A stretch of 12,879 bases of DNA from JAEVZK01 sp038202925 (GCA_038202925.1 JBBREM010000070.1:1-12879); one strand, 5' to 3'. Positions 1 through 6,203 are shown, numbered from the stretch's first letter. Program-made: numbers and translations. The notes: generated from the sequence alone by a model not told the origin.

Positions 1-169
1 CGTTTCGGTAAAGCTGCATCGACAAATACAATTGGTGTAGATTTGATTCGCACCCTGTCTCCTGTGCGCGCGCTTTTGCGCGCGAACCTATGGGAAACAA
101 GAAAGCTGCGAGTATCGCAATGATCGCGATTACAACGAGCAATTCGGTTAGAGAAAATCCTTGTTTCAT
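1..169 (-). CDS. Type IV pilin-like (pseudopilin) protein, N-terminal part only
   Basis: Seen: the minus strand encodes a protein starting MKQGFSLTELLVVIAIIAIL and continuing in frame for 56 codons to the left edge, so the C-terminus is missing. The start is a class III (prepilin peptidase) signal: cleavage is expected after Gly4, Phe5 becomes residue 1 and Glu9 is the conserved Glu at +5, followed by a hydrophobic helix of about 20 residues. Family knowledge: such proteins are processed by a PilD-type peptidase and assemble into type IV pili, type II secretion pseudopili or related filaments; the DUF1559-type proteins of planctomycete-like genomes share this start. The start is supported by a near-perfect Shine-Dalgarno (GGAGGTGA, plus positions 174-181), and the ATG overlaps the stop of the upstream gene in an ATGA arrangement, implying translational coupling. 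Which filament or secretion class it belongs to cannot be told from the N-terminus. Confidence 0.88.
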   Translation of the reverse strand, partial: MKQGFSLTELLVVIAIIAILAAFLFPIGSRAKARAQETGCESNLHQLYLSMQLYRN

Positions 170-1284
170 GGCGTCACCTCCGGACGGACAACAAACCACC
201 AGGCAAGCCCCAAGAAAATGGCGCAGCCGGCGAGAGCTAGGTGCAAAGTAGGAGCAAAAGTCGAATCCACCGGCACTATCTTCTGCGCAAATAGATCAGC
301 AATCGCGGCGGCGACAAGCACTCCCAACGCAGTTACATCGGAGGATGATAAGTCTTCCTTCGACCGAAAGGGACGACGCCGAACAAGCACTGCTACCACC
401 CCGACCAACGATCCAATGAGAGCGGGCAAGATCCAGGGCTGTGGCGACATCATGTAATAGTCGAATGTGCCGCTCCATGCCCAGGGGCCGCGAAACCGCG
501 TCGAAATGATGTAGCCGAGAGCAAGCGAAGAAAGGCCCACAACGAGCGCACGCGAACCCAGCCGTCCAGCAAGAAGGATCACAACAAGGCCCAGAATGGC
601 GAACAGGAAATGGCCGTACATGAGCAGGAAGGTGGAGAGGGACCCTAGCGGGCGATGAAGCCCGAGAAACAGCATGATGAGATCAATAGCCGAGAGCCCA
701 ATGAGTGGACTGGCGATCACGGTAATGATGCCGGCGTTACTTTCGCTTTCAATGGCCTGAGCCTTACTGACGGCTTGCATAGTACTCCTGAGCGCCGCAC
801 CCCAGGGGATTGACGTCGCCTGCACATACTCCAGCGTTCCGTCGGAGCCATACACATATAGTCGAGGGGTAAAGAACGGGTTTAGAGCGTGCGCCAATCC
901 GGGCGTCATCCGCACTACGCTGGCTTTGTGCGCCGCTGCAATCTCGCGTACATACCGGTCGTCGGGTGAGCCCGTGATAAACACAACCCGATCAACCCCA
1001 GAAATCTTAGCGTCGCTCGTAACCGCGCGATATGAGCATTCTCCGCATTCGCTGAGCACAACGACAGCGGTAGTCCGCCCCCCCAGCAAAATTCCTGGGG
1101 GCGCTGCATCACCGATCGAGGGCTCTTCGGCACCGCGAACCAAACTGGCGCCGGCCACGTTTGGGGGCACGTATTCACGTTGCAATTTTTGAACCAAAGG
1201 GCTTAGGGCAAGCGTAGTGGCGACACACCCTCCAAAGGCAATCAAAGCGAATACCTCGTATCGCCGCCGCAGTCCTACTGCCAC
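166..1284 (-). CDS. Polytopic membrane protein with extracytoplasmic thioredoxin-like CxxC domain
   Basis: Not recognised as a named gene. Seen: 372 residues, GTG start. One hydrophobic segment at about residues 11-30 is followed by a soluble stretch of roughly 150 residues containing Cys80-Gly-Glu-Cys83 right after a beta-strand-like VVVLS, then about six hydrophobic segments (near 185-209, 216-240, 243-261, 283-302, 317-334, 346-367). Inference: the soluble part lies outside the cytoplasmic membrane and has a thioredoxin/TlpA-like fold, the CGEC pair sitting where the redox CxxC of that fold would be. It could be a thiol-disulfide exchange protein or only a structural relative. Its TGA overlaps the ATG of the pseudopilin gene, so the two are probably co-translated and may act together at the envelope. 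There is no Shine-Dalgarno before the GTG, but a good sigma-70-type promoter ends six bases upstream, suggesting a leaderless mRNA. Confidence 0.7.
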   Translation of the reverse strand: MAVGLRRRYEVFALIAFGGCVATTLALSPLVQKLQREYVPPNVAGASLVRGAEEPSIGDAAPPGILLGGRTTAVVVLSECGECSYRAVTSDAKISGVDRVVFITGSPDDRYVREIAAAHKASVVRMTPGLAHALNPFFTPRLYVYGSDGTLEYVQATSIPWGAALRSTMQAVSKAQAIESESNAGIITVIASPLIGLSAIDLIMLFLGLHRPLGSLSTFLLMYGHFLFAILGLVVILLAGRLGSRALVVGLSSLALGYIISTRFRGPWAWSGTFDYYMMSPQPWILPALIGSLVGVVAVLVRRRPFRSKEDLSSSDVTALGVLVAAAIADLFAQKIVPVDSTFAPTLHLALAGCAIFLGLAWWFVVRPEVTP

Positions 1285-1290
1285 AGCCGT

Positions 1291-1319
1291 ACTGTACTAC
1301 ACAAAAACGCTCTTGCCAA
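1291..1319 (-). promoter_or_regulatory. Sigma-70-type promoter, probably leaderless, for the CxxC membrane protein gene
   Basis: Seen on the minus strand: TTGGCA (1319-1314), a 17-base spacer, TACAGT (1296-1291), then six bases and the GTG start at 1284. Each hexamer is close to consensus and the spacer is optimal. The usual start of transcription, seven bases after the -10 box, would be the G of the GTG itself, and no Shine-Dalgarno is present. Leaderless initiation is therefore inferred. Confidence 0.6.
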
Positions 1320-1383
1320 CTGATAGCTAAAAATTCGCATCCCTTTGCACGCAGCACGAACGAATTAAGGTGCAATCGAGCCG

Positions 1384-2064
1384 CTATTCCTCGCCCAGCA
1401 TGACGCGGAAGCGATTGTCGCGCAGATCGCTGCGCTCCAGCAGGACCGCCTCCGGGTTGAGACCCTCTAGATTCTCGCTCAGGGGGCGATCTTCTTGCTT
1501 CACCGCTTCGTCCCACACCGCCCTCAGGCTCTCCACCGCCTTTTCAGGCTTCTCGCCCCTCAGCTTGTCGAACTTGCCCTCGAAGGCCAGCACCATCTCA
1601 TCTGAGCCGACAAGCACAGCCGAGCCGCGCGAGACTTGGTAGTCCCCGTCATAGTCGAGCGTGTAGTAGATGTCTTCGTCCGGGGAAGCGTTGACTTCGC
1701 CGAACAGGGTGCGGGCGACGAGGGGCGCCACCGAGAAGTCGGAGAACGCCTTCTTTAGAGGCGCGCTGAGCGCAGTCGCCACGCGCTGGACGGTTACATC
1801 CTGCTCGCTGCGGTTGTAGCCCTCCTGATGGGCGAAATCGACGGCGGCGGTGCGCATCGCCTCCACGTCCGACTGCTGGCCGATCCCCGCGAAGATCAAC
1901 CGGTCGTAAATCTCGTAAATCTTCTTCGACTGCCGGCAATAGGTAAAGACGAGGATGCCCTCCGCCAGCGAAATCGCCACCACCGGCACACCCTGCTCGA
2001 GCTTGCCCTCGATGTACTGAGCCCGGTTGCCAATCCCTTCTTGCCAATCGTACGGGGTGAACAC
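1384..2064 (-). CDS. prcA: 20S proteasome alpha-type subunit (PrcA-like)
   Basis: Seen: 226 residues from a GTG start, beginning MFTPYDWQEG. By eye it matches actinobacterial PrcA: a PYDW/IGNRAQYIEGKL start, then VVAISLAEGILVF, then KKIYEIYDRLIFAGIGQQSD (residues 47-66), which parallels the mycobacterial KISELYDR..FAAAGK block, and DFAHQEGYNRSEQDVT (76-91) parallel to its FADTRGYAYDRRDVT. Family knowledge: alpha subunits form the outer rings of the 20S core and are not proteolytic; consistent with this there is no N-terminal catalytic Thr after a propeptide as in beta subunits, HslV or Anbu. Odd: no prcB, Pup/UBact, Dop, PafA or Mpa gene lies next to it; the upstream neighbour is a noncoding gap and a sigma gene, the downstream one the CxxC membrane protein. 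No Shine-Dalgarno is seen; a TATAAA lies nine bases before the GTG. The beta gene could be elsewhere in the genome. Confidence 0.75.
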   Translation of the reverse strand: MFTPYDWQEGIGNRAQYIEGKLEQGVPVVAISLAEGILVFTYCRQSKKIYEIYDRLIFAGIGQQSDVEAMRTAAVDFAHQEGYNRSEQDVTVQRVATALSAPLKKAFSDFSVAPLVARTLFGEVNASPDEDIYYTLDYDGDYQVSRGSAVLVGSDEMVLAFEGKFDKLRGEKPEKAVESLRAVWDEAVKQEDRPLSENLEGLNPEAVLLERSDLRDNRFRVMLGEE

Positions 2065-2423
2065 TTGTAGCTGTTTATACTCGCCGAGGCCGTGCCGAGT
2101 CGCGCGCAGGCCTCCAACCCTGAACGAACCCGCTAAGTTTCAAGCGTGAAAACCTAAAGAAACCTCTTAAGTTTTCATCTGGACCTGCCAAGGATAACAG
2201 TGCAACCTCCAAAGCGAGGCGGTCGGGGTCGGCAGAACGACCCTGTCGCCTCATTTTGAGGGACGTTGCTCGCAACGCTGCGGGGCCAAATCGGCGGAAA
2301 CGTATGGTACGTGGAAACTATCGTCGAAAAGCACCAGGCAAAACAACCACGGCATCCCGCCGCATCAACGGGAGATGCCGGAACGTCTTAACGCGAGCAG
2401 GTTGGGCTGAGGATTAAGAGCAC
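2065..2423. other. Hairpin-rich noncoding gap between divergent prcA-like and sigma factor genes
   Basis: This 359-base gap holds no convincing gene. Seen: an AT-rich imperfect inverted repeat at 2147-2177 (TGAAAAC/GTTTTCA arms); GAGGCG...CGCCTC with inner GGGTCG/CGACCC at 2216-2252; CCTCA/TGAGG at 2249-2261, which competes with the previous stem; CGTTG/CAACG at 2264-2277; ACGTA/TACGT at 2300-2312; and a stem at 2351-2379. The five hairpins from 2216 on lie in the presumed 5' leader of the sigma factor gene. No known riboswitch consensus was recognised. The promoters of both divergent genes must lie here, but only a weak -10-like TATAAA (2079-2074, minus) for the prcA-like gene is visible. 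Confidence 0.5.
2351..2379 (+). ncRNA. Stem-loop in the leader of the sigma factor gene
   Basis: Seen: GGCATCCCG (2351-2359) can pair with CGGGAGATGCC (2369-2379) as GGCAT/ATGCC and CCCG/CGGG with a two-base AG bulge and a nine-base loop. It ends 44 bases before the sigma factor ATG and is not followed by a T tract, so it is not an intrinsic terminator. Reading it as part of a regulatory leader is inference. Confidence 0.35.
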
Positions 2424-3203
2424 ATGCCACTATCGCCGGAAACATTAAATCGCGCCTGGGCCGACTTTAAGGTCTACAAGAGCCCCGACTCAAGGGTCGA
2501 GCTCATCAACCACTACTCCTATCTGGTCAAGATTACGGCCGGAAGATTGGTCACCAGCCTGCCGGGCGGCATGGAGCGAGAAGACCTTGTCGGCGCCGGC
2601 GTCATCGGGCTAATCAAGGCGGTAGACCAGTTCGATCCCACCCGGGACGTAAAATTTGAGACCTACGCCATCGCCCTCATCCGGGGCGCGATCCTCGAGA
2701 TGCTGCGCGACGAGGACTGGGTTCCGCGAAGCATTCGCGAGAAGCTCAAGCTGCTCGACCGGACGATCATGGCGCTCGAAACGAAGATGGGCCACCCTGC
2801 GAGCGAACACGAACTCGCCGAGGCCATGGGGCTCTCCACCGGCGAGGTGAGCGAGCTGATGGTCCGCATGGGCCGCACGAATATCTATTCGCTCGACGAC
2901 ATTCTCGGGACCACCGATTCGGATGATCATATCCATTTCGTCGAGTTGATCGTCGACGAAAACGCCAACTCCGGGGCAGAGGTCGAGGGCAAGGAGATCC
3001 GCCGCATCCTCGCTGCCGGCGTCGATAAGCTCCCCGAGCGGGAGCGCCTCGTGGTTGCGCTGTACTACTTTGAAGGGCTCACGTTCAAAGAGATCGGCAT
3101 GGTGCTGGGCGTGAGCGAATCACGCGTCTACCAGCTCCACAGCCAGGCGATGACGCGCCTGCGCACGTTCATGAAAGCCGAAGGCGGCGTCCCGTCACGG
3201 TAG
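2424..3203 (+). CDS. RNA polymerase sigma factor, FliA/WhiG (sigma-28) family
   Basis: Directs RNA polymerase to a specific promoter set. Seen: 259 residues with the group 3 layout. Region 2 spans about 27-100, including EDLVGAGVIGLIKAVDQFDP and the core -10 recognition block KFETYAIALIRGAILEMLRDEDWVPRS, whose RGAILE.LR.DWVPRS run is the FliA/WhiG hallmark. Region 3 is about 103-180 (EHELAEAMGLSTGEVSELM). Region 4 is about 195-250 with the helix-turn-helix LTFKEIGMVLGVSESRVYQL. The length is usual for the family. The ATG is preceded by GAGG (2409-2412) at 11 bases. Family knowledge: FliA drives late flagellar genes, whereas WhiG controls sporulation in Streptomyces. No flagellar gene or FlgM-like anti-sigma factor is in this window, so which regulon it serves is open. 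The long structured leader suggests post-transcriptional control. It is followed by a REP-like repeat and not by a classical terminator. Confidence 0.93.
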   Translation: MPLSPETLNRAWADFKVYKSPDSRVELINHYSYLVKITAGRLVTSLPGGMEREDLVGAGVIGLIKAVDQFDPTRDVKFETYAIALIRGAILEMLRDEDWVPRSIREKLKLLDRTIMALETKMGHPASEHELAEAMGLSTGEVSELMVRMGRTNIYSLDDILGTTDSDDHIHFVELIVDENANSGAEVEGKEIRRILAAGVDKLPERERLVVALYYFEGLTFKEIGMVLGVSESRVYQLHSQAMTRLRTFMKAEGGVPSR

Positions 3204-3222
3204 GTCATTTGACCGCTCACAG

Positions 3223-3314
3223 TTGTTATTCCGAGCTTGCCGAGGAATCCGGGCCCGCGCAAGAACTACAAGGTAGTCGCACGCTCGATCCCTCGGCTTC
3301 GCTCGGGATGACAA
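3223..3314. repeat. REP-like interspersed inverted repeat
   Basis: Seen: the left arm 3223-3249 (TTGTTATTCCGAGC...) and the right arm 3287-3314, read on the opposite strand (TTGTCATCCCGAGCGAAGCC...), are near-identical inverted copies of 27-28 bases separated by 37 bases. Both carry the NATNCCGAGC..GCCGAGG.ATC pattern, a motif I know as a common intergenic dispersed repeat in several GC-rich phyla. A long cruciform or RNA hairpin is possible; it could act as a 3' end or stability element for the sigma factor mRNA. There is no transposase. Confidence 0.65.
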
Positions 3315-3397
3315 TTACAGATCCGTCTCCGCGCGCTCGGCACGATTCTTGACGTACCTCTGTTGTAGGTGTGTTGTGCCTGGCGTGCAAGCGCCAC

Positions 3398-3406
3398 TGG
3401 TACAAT
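3398..3406 (+). promoter_or_regulatory. Extended -10 promoter for the SurA-like gene
   Basis: Seen: TGG followed by TACAAT (3401-3406), an extended -10 arrangement, about 33 bases before the TTG start, giving a leader of roughly 27 bases that includes the GAGGAG Shine-Dalgarno (3423-3428). No good -35 at 16-18 bases is visible; a TTGTGC lies 21 bases upstream, and a small TGGCG/CGCCA dyad (3381-3396) lies between. The same GGTACAATTA string occurs before the small membrane gene that starts at 12050 on the minus strand. Confidence 0.5.
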
Positions 3407-3439
3407 TACCAACCTTCTGACTGAGGAGCCATTTCAATT

Positions 3440-4477
3440 TTGAAGCGATTATTTCTTTTGGCGGGCATTACGACGATGCTCGCATTCACCGCCGGCTGCA
3501 AGCGCGGCGAGCCCTTGGCCGCCACCGTCAACGGCGAACCGATCACTCTCGCGGCTTTCCACAAGTACCTCGAGGTTAAGCCGCAGGTTCAGGTCATCGT
3601 CAATCCGACCGGCCTCCAGTCCGGGCCAAGCGGTATTCCGCAGCAGCCTTACGTCGGATCGGTCGTGGGATCGATGGGATTCCAGGCCCTGAACGACCTG
3701 ATCCAACAGGTGCTTCTCAAGCAGCTCTCCATCGATGAGGGCGTGTATCCTTCCGACTCTGAGATCTCCGCCGACCTCGAAGAAAAGAAGAAGTCGAATC
3801 CCAGCTATGTGCGCGATCTCGCCGGCGCAGGATTTACCAACGACATGATTCACAATGACATCGCCCTCCAGCTTGCCAGCTACAAGCTGACCACGCGCGG
3901 CATCGTCGTGTCGGAAGCGGAAGTGGCGAAGTACATCAGCGAACACCCGAACGAATTTATCGTTCCCGAGGGAGTGGACCTGACTTGGATGCTCGTCCCC
4001 GACGATCGAACCCGCGACGCTGCCGATGCCGATCTGAACGCAGGCACGCCATTCATCAACGTGGCGACCAAATTCAGTGTCGCGCCCAATGCACGGGCAT
4101 CGTCGTTCATCTTTCCCGAGCACTACGTGCCGCGACTGTCAAACTATGGGCCGGAACTGATGGGCGAGATTAAGAAGACGGCGGAGCTCAAGCAGACGAA
4201 GTGGATCAGGTTCACCGAAGGCTGGGCGAAGTTCTATGTCAATCGTAAGCGCCCCTCGCAGAAGTTGACGGTCGACTCGGATATGAAGAAACGCGTTCTC
4301 AAGGCAATCTCGATGCAGAAGGGCTCGCAAGGCAAGGATGTGAATCAGCGGGTTCAGGACCGTCTGCGGGTAGCCAAGGTCGAAATCATGGTCGAACAGC
4401 TAAAGGATCCGTGGAAGCAGTCGATCGACCGAATGCAGAGCCTCGCGGCGTCGGACTCAGCGGGCCGAGGCAAGTAG
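3440..4477 (+). CDS. SurA/PrsA-like peptidyl-prolyl isomerase or chaperone, predicted lipoprotein
   Basis: Seen: 345 residues. An N-terminal signal (MKRLFLLAGI...) ends in TAGC with Cys20, a weak lipobox lacking the usual Leu at -3. A SurA_N-type segment follows at about 26-150, recognisable from ATVNGEPITLAAFHKYL, the LNDLIQQVLLKQLSIDEGVYPSDSEI block and the VSEAEVAKYISEHPNEF transition. A parvulin-like part at about 175-270 includes LTWMLVPD and DLNAGTPFINVATKFSVAP. The second half of the parvulin domain is poorly conserved (no GG..GW run), so isomerase activity is doubtful and a holdase/chaperone role is more likely. It would act outside the cytoplasmic membrane on exported or outer membrane proteins. 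The TTG start at 3440 is chosen because it follows GAGGAG by 11 bases and begins a good signal peptide. A strong terminator follows at 4498-4531, and the gene is convergent with the aminopropyltransferase gene, one base apart. Confidence 0.82.
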   Translation: MKRLFLLAGITTMLAFTAGCKRGEPLAATVNGEPITLAAFHKYLEVKPQVQVIVNPTGLQSGPSGIPQQPYVGSVVGSMGFQALNDLIQQVLLKQLSIDEGVYPSDSEISADLEEKKKSNPSYVRDLAGAGFTNDMIHNDIALQLASYKLTTRGIVVSEAEVAKYISEHPNEFIVPEGVDLTWMLVPDDRTRDAADADLNAGTPFINVATKFSVAPNARASSFIFPEHYVPRLSNYGPELMGEIKKTAELKQTKWIRFTEGWAKFYVNRKRPSQKLTVDSDMKKRVLKAISMQKGSQGKDVNQRVQDRLRVAKVEIMVEQLKDPWKQSIDRMQSLAASDSAGRGK

Positions 4478-4478
4478 C

Positions 4479-5405
4479 CTACGCGGTCCAAACGAATGGC
4501 TCGGCATCCGTCAGGATCCGAGCCTTTTTTTCTGCCTCGATCAAATAATCGGGCAGCGTGAATATCGACTGGTGGAACCTGGGCGTGTAGTACCGGGTGG
4601 AGACGCCCCGCGCGCTTAACCGTCGGTCAACCTCCTCACCCGTCATCGCCATTGGATCGTGCGACTTCGAGGCGAGCACGAAGCCCCACGGCTGGAAGAA
4701 CGTGTTGACAATGCCCCAGTAGCCGGCCACATGCTTAAACTCCTTCATCGACTTTAAGGTCTTGATGCAACTCGCCATGCAGGCCGGGTAGTTCTCGCTG
4801 GCCGAGCCCGCTTGCATTGCGAACACGCCGTCTCCGGACAGCGCCCCGGCGCAAAGGCGGAAATATTCCTCGGTAAACAGCATCTGGCCGGGGCCATCCT
4901 CGTGCGGATTCGGCAAGTCGCTTAGGATCACGTCGAAACCATGACCCTGCCGTGCCGCGATGTAGCCGCGGGCGTCTTCGTGAAGCAGCGTTGTCCGGGG
5001 ATCGTCGAAGGCACCCTGATGCCATTCCGGCATGTGCGTCTTCACCATATCGACAAGCTCCTGGTCAATGTCGACCATAACGGCCTCTGTCACCGTGTTA
5101 TGCTTGAGCGCCTCGCGCAGGGTCGCGCCTTCCCCACCGCCGCACACCAGCACCTTCTTCGGATTGGGATGAAGGGTCATAGCCGGCTGGCTTATGCACT
5201 CGTGGAAGATGTATTCGTCCAGGATCGAGGTTTGGATGTTGTAGTCGAGAAACAGCGACTTCCCGAAGCGCGGCACCATCGCGATCTGATAGGTCTGATA
5301 CGCGGTTTTGCCCTCGAGGATCATCTTCTCGATGCGGTAATGCCACACCGCCGCCGAAGTATGCGTCTCGGCGATGAACATGCCGGTTGCATCAGAGGTG
5401 CTCAT
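4479..5405 (-). CDS. speE: Aminopropyltransferase (spermidine synthase family, Thermus SpeE-like)
   Basis: Transfers an aminopropyl group from decarboxylated S-adenosylmethionine to a polyamine acceptor in the cytoplasm. Seen: 308 residues with an N-terminal beta domain (about 20-75, ending LDEYIFHECISQPAM) and a Rossmann methyltransferase-like domain with GGGEGATLRE (89-98), VDID (111-114), HMPEWHQGAFDDPR (124-137) and SDLPNP (162-167). The HMPEWHQGAFDDPR block and overall length recall the Thermus thermophilus enzyme, which acts on agmatine and longer amines, so agmatine, or a thermospermine-type product, is as plausible as putrescine/spermidine. Odd: the usual D-x-x-D-P motif here reads DLPNP, keeping the first Asp (163) but replacing the second by Asn166. 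It starts five bases after the lpxA stop, so it is co-transcribed with fabZ-lpxA although unrelated to lipid A. No clear Shine-Dalgarno. The 3' end contains the terminator of the convergent gene. Confidence 0.88.
   Translation of the reverse strand: MSTSDATGMFIAETHTSAAVWHYRIEKMILEGKTAYQTYQIAMVPRFGKSLFLDYNIQTSILDEYIFHECISQPAMTLHPNPKKVLVCGGGEGATLREALKHNTVTEAVMVDIDQELVDMVKTHMPEWHQGAFDDPRTTLLHEDARGYIAARQGHGFDVILSDLPNPHEDGPGQMLFTEEYFRLCAGALSGDGVFAMQAGSASENYPACMASCIKTLKSMKEFKHVAGYWGIVNTFFQPWGFVLASKSHDPMAMTGEEVDRRLSARGVSTRYYTPRFHQSIFTLPDYLIEAEKKARILTDAEPFVWTA
4498..4531 (+). terminator. Intrinsic terminator of the SurA-like gene, inside the convergent coding sequence
   Basis: Seen: GGCTCGG (4498-4504) pairs perfectly with CCGAGCC (4518-4524), and the stem continues with ATCC/GGAT after a single bulged C, closing a GTCA loop. 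Seven T residues follow (4525-4531). This is a textbook rho-independent terminator for plus-strand transcription, 20 bases after the stop at 4477, and it lies entirely within the last codons of the minus-strand aminopropyltransferase gene. On the minus strand no T tract follows, so it should not stop that transcript. Confidence 0.85.
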
Positions 5406-5410
5406 GATGG

Positions 5411-6199
5411 CTAGGGCTGGTCGCCGCGGCCGTTCTTACCGCGGAAACGCCTCTCCTCAAACGCCAGCAGATACTCGACCTCGGGCGTCATCGGCACTTC
5501 GCGGCGCACGACCTCGATGGCGTTCGTCAGACCTAGCTGCGATTTGAACAAGAGCTTGCAAGCTTTGTGAAGCGCCATTCGGTTCTCCGACGTGAGGCCG
5601 TACCGCCGCAAACCGATCGCGTTGATGTCATGGACAGTCTGAGTGTTCCCCTCCGTGATCATGAACGGGGGAACGTCCTTGACGATCCGGCTGAAGCCGC
5701 CGATCATTGAGACCTTGCCCACGCGCACCCATTGGTGCAGCCCGGCCACGCCGCCGATGGTGACCATCTCCTCGATCGTGCAGTGTCCGCTTACCCCCAC
5801 GCTGTTGGTGATGGTCACGTTGTCATGCACGACGCAGTTGTGGCCGAGATGCACGAGAGCCATGAAATAGCAGTTGTTGCCCACCCGGGTGGTCTGCCCT
5901 TCTCCGGTGGCACGATGGATGGTGACGTACTCTCGAATGACGTTGTTATCGCCGATCACGAGATACGTGGACTCGCCTTTGTATTTTCGGTCCTGAGGAT
6001 CGCCGCCGATGATCGCGCCTTGCGCAAACGTATTGTTGATCCCAATCGTCGTATCGTGCTTGATCGTCACGTGGGAATCGAGCACGCAGCCCGCGCCGAT
6101 CTTGACGCCCGTCTCGATGTTGCAGAACGGCCCGATCGTCACGTCGGGTGCGATTTCTGCGGTGGTATCTACGGAAGCGAGGGGGTGTATCTTTGGCAA
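5411..6199 (-). CDS. lpxA: UDP-N-acetylglucosamine O-acyltransferase
   Basis: Catalyses the first step of lipid A synthesis, moving a hydroxyacyl chain from ACP to the 3-OH of UDP-GlcNAc in the cytoplasm. Seen: 262 residues, the usual length. The N-terminal two thirds is left-handed beta-helix hexapeptide repeats (IAPDVTIGPFCNIETGVKIG, TIGINNTFAQGAIIG). The segment GGDPQDRKYKGESTYLVIGD is the LpxA-specific loop. His117-Leu-Gly-His120 matches the E. coli H122/H125 pair with the catalytic histidine. The helical C-terminus (INAIGLRRYGL..NRMALHKACKLLF) is the acyl-ACP-binding part. The TTG start at 6199 gives MPKIHPLASV, the standard IHP beginning, four bases after the fabZ stop. No lpxD or lpxB adjoins it, unlike the proteobacterial lpxD-fabZ-lpxA-lpxB order. 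Its presence argues for a diderm that makes LPS-like lipid. Confidence 0.96.
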   Translation of the reverse strand: MPKIHPLASVDTTAEIAPDVTIGPFCNIETGVKIGAGCVLDSHVTIKHDTTIGINNTFAQGAIIGGDPQDRKYKGESTYLVIGDNNVIREYVTIHRATGEGQTTRVGNNCYFMALVHLGHNCVVHDNVTITNSVGVSGHCTIEEMVTIGGVAGLHQWVRVGKVSMIGGFSRIVKDVPPFMITEGNTQTVHDINAIGLRRYGLTSENRMALHKACKLLFKSQLGLTNAIEVVRREVPMTPEVEYLLAFEERRFRGKNGRGDQP

Positions 6200-6203
6200 G
6201 GCG

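Noticed and set aside
64..84. GCGCGC-TTTT-GCGCGC hairpin as a terminator
   Set aside because: It lies inside the pseudopilin coding frame (residues encoding RAKARA) and has no following T tract; the repeat follows from alternating Arg/Ala codons.
2075..2275. 66-codon minus-strand frame in the gap upstream of the prcA-like gene
   Set aside because: No ribosome-binding site, composition like shadow frames, crosses the hairpins, no recognisable family.
2320..2423. Cyclic-di-GMP (GEMM) riboswitch suggested by the AGGCAAAAC string before the sigma gene
   Set aside because: The conserved three-way arrangement and tetraloop-receptor elements could not be found; only a few bases match.
3449..4123. 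224-codon antisense frame opposite the SurA-like gene
   Set aside because: Shadow of a well-supported gene; no family resemblance and high His/Arg shadow composition.
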